DNA of 64,000 nt. Origin: Leptomonas pyrrhocoris (taxonomy: Eukaryota > Euglenozoa > Kinetoplastea > Trypanosomatida > Trypanosomatidae). Positions 38,397 to 47,300 of this stretch are shown here, in pieces (the first letter of the stretch is position 1; every line of letters begins with the position of its first letter). Below the pieces are notes generated by a model. That model did not search any database. It saw only the letters and a program-made list of their open reading frames with translations, and was not told the origin of the DNA. The stretch spans positions 19,973 through 83,972 of the forward strand of contig NW_015438374.1 of the NCBI RefSeq assembly GCF_001293395.1, in the 5' to 3' direction. Both the position numbers and the translations under genes were made by a program.

Positions 38397-38934
38397 CGCA
38401 CTGTCGAGGAAGCGAGCTAGCGTGCGTGTGTGTGTGTGTGTGTGCGTCTCGGCAGAACCTCCGCTCTTCGTGTCGCGTGAGGGGCATGTGTAAAGGAAAA
38501 AGAAAAGCCTGGGCACACCGCGACAGGGCAGGGGTTTACTCTCAGCCCTTGTGTGTGCGTGGGGGAGGGGGGGGGCTCTTGTGTGCCCCACTCAGCCGTT
38601 TGGTGCTGTCCCCCGTCACGCTCGACCCCTCGACGCACCTCTGTACTCTCCCCTCCGCCGTGCTGGTGCTGGCAGTAGGGAGAGCGGCGCTCTTTTACTT
38701 ATTGTGATTACGGCTCGCCACGCAGACGGCACCAATCCGTGTCTCCTCGCCCTTTCCCTCTCCCTTTGGAGTCTCGCTCTTCCGTTTTGCTGCAGGGCAC
38801 GCCCTAGCACACACGCACCGCACTGACCCTTCTCGGTACTCTCGGAAAGGAAAAACCCCAAAACGGCTATCAAACGCCTTTAATTACTCATCTCTTTACA
38901 GTCAAACAAATAGTTGACGAATAACAATAAAGTG
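38397..38934. other. Intergenic spacer
   Basis: About 540 bases. It contains a (GT)n tract at 38424-38444 and a G-run at 38561-38574; no gene. TCTCTTTACAG (AG 38900-38901) is a good splice acceptor for the dehydratase. Confidence 0.55.
38890..38901 (+). promoter_or_regulatory. Probable trans-splice acceptor for the dehydratase gene
   Basis: ATCTCTTTACAG, AG at 38900-38901, lies 34 bases before ATG 38935. The in-frame TTG at 38914 is therefore not needed as a start. Confidence 0.55.
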
Positions 38935-39273
38935 ATGTTCCGCACAGCTCCGCGCTGCGCACCACGCGCCATGCCGATCTTCGCCGTCACGCAGGCACTG
39001 CAGTCGCTACCCGGCTGGCGTGTGGACGGCAACACCTCGCACAACATCCAGCGCGACTACGCCTTTCCTGATTTCCTCGCAGCGCTTAAATTTATGAATG
39101 CGATGGCGCCGGTGTGCGAGAAGATGCAGCATCACCCGTGCTGGGAAAACACGTACAACCGCCTCAGCGTGAAGCTCTGCACGCACGACGCTGGTAACAA
39201 GGTGACCGAGAAGGACGTGGCGCTGGCGAAGGCGATGAACGAGACGTACGCCAGCATGCAGGGCAAGCCGTAA
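38935..39273 (+). CDS. PCD: Pterin-4a-carbinolamine dehydratase, 112 aa
   Basis: The enzyme dehydrates 4a-hydroxytetrahydrobiopterin to quinonoid dihydropterin, recycling the cofactor of aromatic amino acid hydroxylases such as the phenylalanine hydroxylase known from Leishmania. Family marks: LPGWRVDGNTSHNIQRDYAF, FPDFLAALKFMN, the active-site MQHHPCWENTYNRLSV (His66-His67-Pro68) and the C-terminal THDAGNKVTEKDVALAKAMN. Length is typical. The first 13 residues (MFRTAPRCAPRAM) are basic and free of acidic residues, so a mitochondrial leader is possible; the alternative start at MPIFAVTQ would remove it. Confidence 0.95.
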   Translation: MFRTAPRCAPRAMPIFAVTQALQSLPGWRVDGNTSHNIQRDYAFPDFLAALKFMNAMAPVCEKMQHHPCWENTYNRLSVKLCTHDAGNKVTEKDVALAKAMNETYASMQGKP

Positions 39274-39946
39274 ACAATGAAGAGGAAGTGTTTTTGCCGT
39301 TATTACGGTTGTGATGCGGCCCCGGGAGGTTGTTATCGACCTTCACGACATCAGGGATTCTGGGGAATGGCTGGTACCGCAAGATGTTGCCTCAATTGAA
39401 CTCTCTGCAGATGATGTTCTTCTTCTTTTTCCTTTCAAGTAGCGAATTGTAGGTCTTCTTTGGGTCCCCTCCACCTCTCCGCGTGTGTGTGGTCGCGCAG
39501 CGGAGTTCGTGTCCGTCCTAAACAGGAAAGTAGCAGCTGCTTTTTTTTTCTCTTGTTGAAGCACGACTTGGGAACAGCAGAAAAAACATGACGTATCTTA
39601 GTAAGACAGTCCTTATGCGATACATATATGTGTGTGTGTGCATTGAAGGGTGATTCAGTGAGGCAAGAAGTTCTTGTCGTGGCCACGAGGGTTGTGGAGC
39701 AAAGGAAAACCCTCCTGCGCAAACCGCCGTTGTGTACGAGAAAAGGGAGAGGAGTGCGCTCCGGCATCTTTAACGGAATTCCGCCCTCCAGCGCTGCACT
39801 GGCTGGCTTGCTGTTTTCGGTCCCATCACTTCTCTCGTGCATCTACAACTTTTGTCTACTGATTATATTATACTGTTTACTCGCTTTACTGTGTTTTTGT
39901 TTTGTTTTGTCGGTGTTGTGCGTCGCAGCGAACATAAGCAGCATAC
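39274..39946. other. Intergenic spacer with a 42-codon candidate ORF
   Basis: About 670 bases. The short ORF 39314-39442 is listed separately. A T-tract (39540-39549), a (TG)n run (39628-39639) and the AT/T-rich splice region (39850-39928, AG 39927-39928) complete the spacer. Confidence 0.5.
39314..39442 (+). CDS. Candidate micro-ORF, 42 aa
   Basis: ATG 39314 to TAG 39440-39442 encodes an acidic, well-mixed peptide that begins MRPREVVIDLHDIRDSGEW and ends LLLFPFK. It lies about 40 bases after the dehydratase stop, within its probable 3' UTR. The local base composition is richer in G/C than the surrounding spacer. It could be a small gene, a remnant of a larger one, or chance. There is no obvious splice acceptor of its own. 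Confidence 0.25.
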   Translation: MRPREVVIDLHDIRDSGEWLVPQDVASIELSADDVLLLFPFK

Positions 39947-41434
39947 ATGAGCGCCCCTCCGTTGTATGCCCTGCGAGGTGCAACCCGCGCTCCTCCTCTT
40001 CACGGCGATGTCTCCACCTTCACCTCGGCGGCACACGGTGGTTCGCTGCCACACGACGCCGCCCTCCTCACCGTGCCAGACGCGCAGCTGTGCGGCCTCT
40101 TTCGGGTCTCTCTCAGCACCGTGTGGCGATGGAGAGCTGAGGTGAGTCGCCGCTGTAGCCCTCTCTTCCGGGATGCGAAGCGTCGTGCCGTCGACACTGG
40201 CGATGGCAATTCGAGCGAAAGAACGCAGCCACCGGGCGGGGAGCACCCTTCGGCCATCGTACAAGATAAGAGGTGCACAGCCTCGCTTCCCACCGGCCTC
40301 GCCACCCTCGACGCTGCGCTGCTCGGTGGTCTGCGGAGGGGGTGGATTACGGAGCTGACGGGTCTGGCAAACAGCGGCAAGACGACGTTGGCGGCGGCGT
40401 GGTGCCGTCATTGCGTCAGCGAGGCAGCGCACGCCTCTGCTGGCATATACGATTGTGTGTGGCTGCAGTCGCACTCCACCGTCGAAGCAGCAGTGCTGTC
40501 CATCGCCGCTGACGTAAAGGCCTCACCACGCCGTGCGAACACATCGATGGAAGCACGAGAGAACGGCTTACAAGATGCGGTGCACGTGGCGTGTCTACCC
40601 GATCTGGACGCTCTCCAGGATCTCCTGCAGCTGTGGTTAGACGACGCTTCGTCGCTGCGGACGGTGGGGCTCGTGGTGCTCGACAGCATCACCGAGCTCG
40701 CGCGTAGAAGCTTCAGCTACTCGGCGCAGGATGCGCTGCACCGGCACGACACACTGGCCAGCGTTATGCAGACGTTGAAGCGAGTTGCAGAGGATCGACA
40801 AGTCGCGGTGTTGGTGCTGTCTCAGCAGCACGCGCTGCGCTCCTCGCCTTTCTGCGATGGTGGCTACAGCAACGACGATGAGCTTCAGGGATTTGGCGGC
40901 GACGCACCCAGCAAGGGCAGCTCCTCTGCGTCTTCTCCTTTGGGTTCCAACGGCAAAGTTTGGTCGACGTACGGAATCGAAAGCGACTCGCCCAGCAGCC
41001 CCGATGTGGGAAAGCTAGGCCGACTGTTCTTTCACAGCGTCAACGTGCGTCTGCAGCTTCGGGCGGTGCACCGTGCCGGCACGAACGCCGTCACCTTCGA
41101 CGCGTCTACGCTTTCCTTTTCCACCAAAGCCGGCGGGGCGTGTTGGCAGCTGGAGGTGTTGAAGTGTCCGCTGTGTGCTCCTCTCGCGGTGACGCTTCAG
41201 CTCAGCGTCTGCAACGGTCACGCTCGAGCAGCGGAAGAGAATATGCAAAAAGAAGAAGATGATGATGATGCTGCTGATGATGTAAGCCGTGCGTCGCCTC
41301 TCTCGGTGGTGGAAGTGGCAGGGCAGCACGCAATGGAGTCGCTGAGCCGGGATGAAGAGGCAGGCGGTGAGCTGCTCTACGCTGCTGTGGACCCGTCGGA
41401 CTACACCGCAGTTCCGGCCTTTCTGTACTTTTGA
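39947..41434 (+). CDS. RAD51-4: RAD51-family recombinase paralogue, probably RAD51-4 type, 495 aa
   Basis: RAD51 paralogues promote homologous recombination by helping RAD51 filament assembly. The ATPase core begins SLPTGLATLDAALLGGL (about 117), with Walker A GLANSGKTT (139-147) and Walker B LVVLDS (about 242-247). VAVLVLSQQHAL (about 285) takes the position of the third core strand. The N-terminal 115 residues have a short helix-turn-helix-like piece (LCGLFRVSLSTVWRWRAEV). The C-terminal third carries Ser-rich inserts and an acidic run (EEDDDDAADD, about 442-451). The name comes from my memory that the Leishmania chromosome 11 paralogue next to a proteasome alpha gene is RAD51-4; similarity alone would support only 'RAD51 paralogue'. 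Confidence 0.8.
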   Translation: MSAPPLYALRGATRAPPLHGDVSTFTSAAHGGSLPHDAALLTVPDAQLCGLFRVSLSTVWRWRAEVSRRCSPLFRDAKRRAVDTGDGNSSERTQPPGGEHPSAIVQDKRCTASLPTGLATLDAALLGGLRRGWITELTGLANSGKTTLAAAWCRHCVSEAAHASAGIYDCVWLQSHSTVEAAVLSIAADVKASPRRANTSMEARENGLQDAVHVACLPDLDALQDLLQLWLDDASSLRTVGLVVLDSITELARRSFSYSAQDALHRHDTLASVMQTLKRVAEDRQVAVLVLSQQHALRSSPFCDGGYSNDDELQGFGGDAPSKGSSSASSPLGSNGKVWSTYGIESDSPSSPDVGKLGRLFFHSVNVRLQLRAVHRAGTNAVTFDASTLSFSTKAGGACWQLEVLKCPLCAPLAVTLQLSVCNGHARAAEENMQKEEDDDDAADDVSRASPLSVVEVAGQHAMESLSRDEEAGGELLYAAVDPSDYTAVPAFLYF

Positions 41435-42136
41435 AGCCGAAACTCCAGAGAACGAATGCAGTTTTGTTTGTTTGTTGCTGCTGCTCATAAGAAGCATTGA
41501 AACTGCTCTCAGTGTTTAGAAAAGGTAGGTCGTATTCTTCTCTAGCGGCATCATATGCGGTGTTTTTCGCCTTCACTGTTGCTGCTGCTGCTGCTGCATG
41601 GAAATTGTTCTTTTGTTATTTCGCTTGCGGGATCGTCACGTTGGCGACAATTGCTTCGACTGTTCTCGTTTCTGGGCCAACAGAGCCTCTCGCGCGGTTA
41701 TGTGCTGCGTTGCTGAAGGATCTCCCGTTCTCCCTCTTCACTATCTTTTGCACCTCCTCCTTTCCTCTTTTGTTTCTATGTTTTCTTGTCTCCTTACTGT
41801 TCTCACATCATCATCGAATAACAACAGTTGGGTTTTATTTCATTCATTAGATCAACGAGTGGTGTGCTGTCTGTGACGGTGAATACTAACGTTTCCCAGA
41901 ATCACTATATATTAGTACTGCCTTCTTCCTCTCCCACTAGTCGCTGGGTCAGTCTCGACGGCAAGCACGTTCTTCTTTGCACAACCTTTGCTGCTTCGTG
42001 TTGCGCTGGACGCTGCCGATTACGGACTCTGCAGGATTCCCTCCGCACGTTCATCTACCTTTTAGTATTATTACCTCTACCGTGCGTACGACTCGAAGCC
42101 CGTTTTCAACTTCTCCTCTCACGAAACAAGAAGAAG
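41435..42136. other. Intergenic spacer
   Basis: About 700 bases, T-rich, no gene. GACTCTGCAG (AG about 42031-42032) is the best splice acceptor candidate for the proteasome gene. Confidence 0.5.
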
Positions 42137-42880
42137 ATGAGCTACGATCGCGCCATCACCGTCTTCTCCCCCGACGGTCACCTCTTCCAGGTGGAGTACG
42201 CGCAGGAGGCCGTCAAGAAGGGCTTAGCCGCCGTCGGCGTGCTCGGCGCTGACAGCGTTGTCATTGCGGTGGAGAGGAAGTCCGCCGTGAAGCTGCAGGA
42301 CAGCCGCACGGTGCGTAAGATTTATAAGGTCGACGCGCACATCTACCTCGCCTTCGCCGGGCTCTCCGCGGATGCGCGTGTGCTGATCAACAAGGCACAG
42401 CTCGAGTGCCAGCGCTTCTCCCTGAATTACGAGGACACGATGGATGTGGACATGTTGGTTCGCTACCTGGCCGGCGTCCAGCAGAAGTCGACGCAGAGCG
42501 GTGGGAGCCGGCCGTTTGGTGTGGCCACGGTGGTCGGGGGTTTCAACGAGGACGGCAAGCCGCATTTGTGGAAGACGGACCCGTCCGGCATGTGCTCCGC
42601 CTGGCGCGCCGTCGCGATCGGCCGGCACGACCAGACGGTGATCGAGTACATGGAGAAGAACTACAAGGACGGCATGTCGCGTGACGAGTGCGTCCACTTT
42701 GCGATCAAGTCCCTCTTGGAGGTGGTGGAAAGCGGCTCCCGCAACATCGAGCTGCTGGTGCTGTGGCACAAAGACGCCCGGTACCTTTCTGAGGAGGAGT
42801 TGCAGAAGTTCGTGGTGGAGGTAGAGAAGGAGCGCGAGGAGGAGGCCGCGAAGAGGAAGCGCCAGGCGGAGCAGGAGTAG
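42137..42880 (+). CDS. PSMA7: 20S proteasome subunit alpha type-7 (alpha4), 247 aa
   Basis: This subunit forms part of the outer ring of the 20S core particle, gating entry to the proteolytic chamber. It starts MSYDRAITVFSPDGHLFQVEYAQ in the quoted family order, with the YDR gate motif and the alpha-subunit signature. Further matches to animal PSMA7 are KLQDSRTVRKI, AFAGLSADARVLINKA, SGGSRPFGVATVVGGF, WKTDPSGMCSAWRAVAIGR and the C-terminal charged tail (EKEREEEAAKRKRQ). Alpha subunits are not catalytic. In trypanosomatid annotations it may be named alpha 7. Length is standard and codon bias strong. Confidence 0.96.
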   Translation: MSYDRAITVFSPDGHLFQVEYAQEAVKKGLAAVGVLGADSVVIAVERKSAVKLQDSRTVRKIYKVDAHIYLAFAGLSADARVLINKAQLECQRFSLNYEDTMDVDMLVRYLAGVQQKSTQSGGSRPFGVATVVGGFNEDGKPHLWKTDPSGMCSAWRAVAIGRHDQTVIEYMEKNYKDGMSRDECVHFAIKSLLEVVESGSRNIELLVLWHKDARYLSEEELQKFVVEVEKEREEEAAKRKRQAEQE

Positions 42881-44366
42881 CCGCACACCTCGTGTGTGCG
42901 ATATTTTGCTTTCGTTCTTCTTTCGATCCTTTCACGTTGTAGGAGGTCTGTGTTGTCGTGGCGCGCCATCGCGCATACCGCACCTGGTCTTATTTACCCT
43001 TCCCCTATTCGCATTCTTATTGTTGCTAACGTTGTTTTCTCCAGTTTCTCTTGTTGTTGTTGTGTTGGTGCGGGTGTGTGTGTGTGTGTGTGTGTTCGCC
43101 TGCGTGTCTTCGCTGCTCACTTCCGGCTCGTCTTTTCCCGAAGAGAAGGCGCGAAGGGATCGCCGCTTGCGCGTTTGGTGCGTGGGACGCGCTTCTGTGC
43201 TGTAGGGGCCTTCGTGCGCAGGCAGCGCGTACGTCTGTGGACGTCCAGGAAGAAGAGCTTGGAAAGGAAAAAGAAAAGAGAGGGCTGCCCTTGTTTGTTC
43301 GACGAAGGTGTCCAACCGCCGTCTATTGCGGTTGTGCGTCCTCCTCTCCTTGTTTTCTCATGTAGTTTCGTTTCCCGTCCAGGAATTGCAGCGGAGGTGG
43401 TGCAGATGCGCCACTGCGCCCATCGGCCGGTGAACGTGTTTTTGTTTTCTTCTGTGTGTGTGTGTGGAGAGAAAGGGGATTTCCTGTGTAGAAAGGCAGA
43501 ACTGTAAGAGACTCACCAAACGCTACGCGGCAACGAGCGTGCGATCGGCTGTCTGGTCAGAAGGGACCGACGTAGAGGAATGCTTTCTCCGTCGATGTCT
43601 CCGCGCGCCACGCCGGAATACGAAAGCACGTGCGTAGATGTAACGACATTTCGTTCGCCTATCTCGACGTGCCCTTTTCCTCATGCATGTCCGCGCGGCG
43701 TTGCTGACAGTGAATCGATGGACACTCTTTGATTGCGAGGGGAGGGCAAACGACTTCGGTCGGGTTAGCTGAAGTTTCCTCTCTCTCTCTCTCTCTGCAC
43801 CCTTTGCTGTAGCTCCTCACCTCCTTTCTCCATCTCCATCACGATCTCCCGTTGCTTTCACCAGCAGAGTCATTTGCTTTACGTCCCGTATTCTTGTCTC
43901 TCGGTGGTTGTCTGTGTTGCTGTCGGTTATCGAAAGAGAGAGAAAAGACGATTCAATCCTTTCTTTCCCCTTCTTCCTCTAACAGCTGATATAAATACAA
44001 ACACACGCAAACGCATACACACTCGCACGGGTGGTCGATATCTTTCTTGAATAGCGGAGGGGGAGAGAAACACAGAGAAGTACGCGTCCGCCGCATGTGA
44101 ATACTTCGTTACATCGGTGTGGCCTTTTTTTTTGGTTGTCTTTGCGCCTCCTAAGTATCTCTCTCTCTCTCTCCTTTATTTCTGCAGCTATTGTGGTTTT
44201 AATCATCATTATTTTTATTTGCCTTTATTCTCATCCTCGACCACCCCTGTGTCGCGCACTCCCGCGCCATCCTCGCTGCTCCGTGCATCCAGTCGACTCT
44301 CGTACTATTAGTATTATTTGTTTTCTTCATCTGCGTGTTCTTTTTTTTGTTCAACTGCAGGCGATC
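42881..44366. other. Intergenic spacer, 1.5 kb
   Basis: A (GT)n tract lies at 43074-43094, a (CT)n run at 43782-43797 and another at 44158-44172. A 50-codon ATG frame at 43580-43732 (MLSPSMSPRATPEYEST at its start) has only weak codon bias and is not called. The end is the strong splice acceptor at 44340-44360. Confidence 0.5.
44340..44360 (+). promoter_or_regulatory. Strong trans-splice acceptor for the 1922-aa gene
   Basis: CTTTTTTTTGTTCAACTGCAG: a T-tract with AG at 44359-44360, six bases before ATG 44367. This fixes the start and excludes the T-rich in-frame extension upstream. Confidence 0.7.
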
Positions 44367-47300
44367 ATGGCAGAGGAGGCGGAGTACGACTTCACCTCGT
44401 TCGGTCCGCAGACGGACCTCTACCGCAGCAAGGGCAGCAACGCCTCAAGCGTGGCCTCTTCCTACTTCACCCAACCGATGTACTTTGGCGCGGCGCAGCT
44501 GAGCGACCTCCCGCGCACGTCCCCCAACGACACCTCCGCCAACGCTAAAAAAACGGGCAACTCGAAGCCGTCAAATGAGCCGCCTCTTGCTCGCAACGGC
44601 GTGTCGACGACGGCGCCGTCCGCCGTTCCAACAGCCACCGCCACAACAGCAAAGGCAGCCCCAGCATCGTCATTTGCCCACTCCCGGTCCGCGTCAGCGG
44701 TGTCCACGAACGACGTAGACGTAGATGACAGCATCGCCCAACTGGGCCGCAACTTCTTAGCTAACAAAACGCACTCGTACTACTCCGTCCCCTCGCCGGT
44801 GCTCTCAGCACAGTCGTTGCGGCGACCGCTGGCCACTTCAGGGCCGGGTGAGAGTGCGAAGCCCGCCAGTTCCATCGCCTCGGGAGCGAACTTGTTTATG
44901 ATGCCCGCCATTCACTCCCCAACGCGCGACGCTCCACTGAACCGCGATTTCCCTCCAGCGGAACAGCAGCCACACCTTGATCGGGCGGCCGCCGCTGCAG
45001 AGCCCAGCCCGCCGCTCCCAGGCTTGCCTTCCCGCTACTCCGTCTCCCACCAACACTACGGCAGCGCTCCGGCCAAGGTCTTGCATCTGCATCTAGCGCA
45101 GCCGGACGACGGCACCAGCGTGGAGCACGCAACGCCGCCCACCAGAGACGCGACGCACGACGCACCAACTCTGCCAGCCAGGTCCACCGCTGCAGCGAAT
45201 CAATTAAGTGGCCCGAGGAAGCCCACCGATGCAGCGGCCGCCACGCGGCCCAGTCGTCCACGCATGAACGAGTCCAGCGGCAGCGGCGGCACCGCAGCCC
45301 ACAGACGGGAGGACACGGCGATAAAGGCGCCTGCTCGCACCACCACCACCGCCGGCGGCAGCGGCGACTCAATGACCAAAGCCCGTTTCCACGACCTCGC
45401 GAGCGTCACGTCCCCCAGTGGGGCGTTGCTGAAAGGCGAGGACGTAACGCCGGCTCCCCCGGTGATGCGTAGGGCAACCATACGATGGGACGACGAGTCA
45501 GACGGCGAGAGCTCGCCGTCCGCGCTGGCCGGCGTGAGCAAAGCGGCCGAAGACCCCCACGAGGGAGAGGAAGAGCACCACGTGCAGATCGTTATTGTGA
45601 AGGCAAACACGGAGGGGGAGCTGGCGGCGGTGCGGCCACCACCGTTGGATGCCCGCAGCACCTACGCGAACACCCCGGTGCTGCCTCCGCTGGTGCCGCC
45701 GCCCTTCCCACACTCCTTGGAGTCGAGCCGGTCTGCGTGGCTCGCATCGCTCAGCAACAACTCGCACGCCGACCCACGCGACAACTTCATGGCGGATGAA
45801 GTGTTGGACGTGAATTACGCCTCTGGTGGCGCCGTGCACAACTCGCTCATTGCTGATGCGTTGCGCATCCACTTCCTGAGCGGGCACAGTGCCACGCTGA
45901 TCATTGCAAATACACCGCAGTGCACCGCGCTCGCCGAGGACGCCGTCTCGACGATGGTTCAAACCGTCTACCAGCAGTCGGAGTTGATGGGCAGCGACTT
46001 CCGCAACGAGCTATCGATCTGCGCCCACGCCCTCGACCTCGATGGCGGGTTGTACGACCTGCTGCCGACCACGGCGGACCCGCAGGAGAAGTCAGAGGTC
46101 CGACTTGGGACCAACCCAGTCATGGGCACCCGCATCGTGAACACCGCACCGGTCAACATGTGGTCCATGGACGAAGCCACCTTCCTGAGCCGGGCGCTGA
46201 TCCAAAACGCACGCCACCTGCGCGCCGACCCCTACACGGACCCCAACGCGCTGCTGCACGTTACGGTGCTGCTACGGCAGACCCGTGCCCCCCGTCAACC
46301 AGAGGACGACCTCGAAGCGCACGCGGAGATGAGCGCCTTTGGCATGCACGTCTACCTTTCCTCCTTGCATCTTCTGTGGGTGGGACACAACTTTGCTGTC
46401 GCGCACCACCTCTTGCACGATAAGCCCGCTGCGTTGTGGCCGCTGTACCGCCAGGCCTTCGGCGGTGGCCCCTGCTGCACCGCTGTCATGTCCTTCGTGG
46501 ACTGCAACGATGATCTGACCTACTCCAAGAGCACGCTTGAGTTCTCGCAGTACATGCGCGGGTTCGTGAATCGCCCGCCACGCAGCGGCAGTGTCCAGAA
46601 GTTTCTCAGCTCAACGGCGCAGGTGGCAAGCGAGGAGCTGGATCGAAATATACTCTCATTGGAACGGATGCGCCGAGACGCGATGGCGCTGCTGCAGGAG
46701 CCGGCGGCGGAGCCGTGCCTCTACGCAGTCGCCCTCTGCAACGGGTTGAATCAGCAGCCGCACGTTGGTGCGTATCGGGTGGTGTTGATCCCTTCCAATG
46801 CACCGACCCCGAAGAAGCAAGACGGCGGCAGCAGCAGCAGCAGCAGCGAGAACAACATCGGCAACGGCAACAGCGGCGTAGCCCATCGTCGTCGATCCAC
46901 CGTGTCGCCGCAGGAGTGGGTCCAGTCCACCTCCTCCTCCGGTTTCAATGGAACCGAAGTACAGATCCAAATGCCGTCCTTCCTGAAGCGGCGAGAGAGG
47001 TCCGTCGACAAAGGAACGCCTTTGTCCCTCGCACCGCTGCCGGAGGTCTCGCAGACGCAGCTTCCCGCCGTGCAGCCAGCCGCGCACGCTGCCCGTACGT
47101 CCTCCCCACCGCCCTCTTCGGTGCGTCCGCCCGACTCGTCTACCCTCAACACGCACTCACGTGACACCCGTGTGCGCAGTGACCGTCTGCGCGATCAGAC
47201 CTTGTCCCTCGACCCAGCCAGCTCTACCGACCTGCAGACGCCGCAGCACCAACAACACCAGTCGCCCTCCATCAGCCGCACGAGTCACCACAATGAGGAG

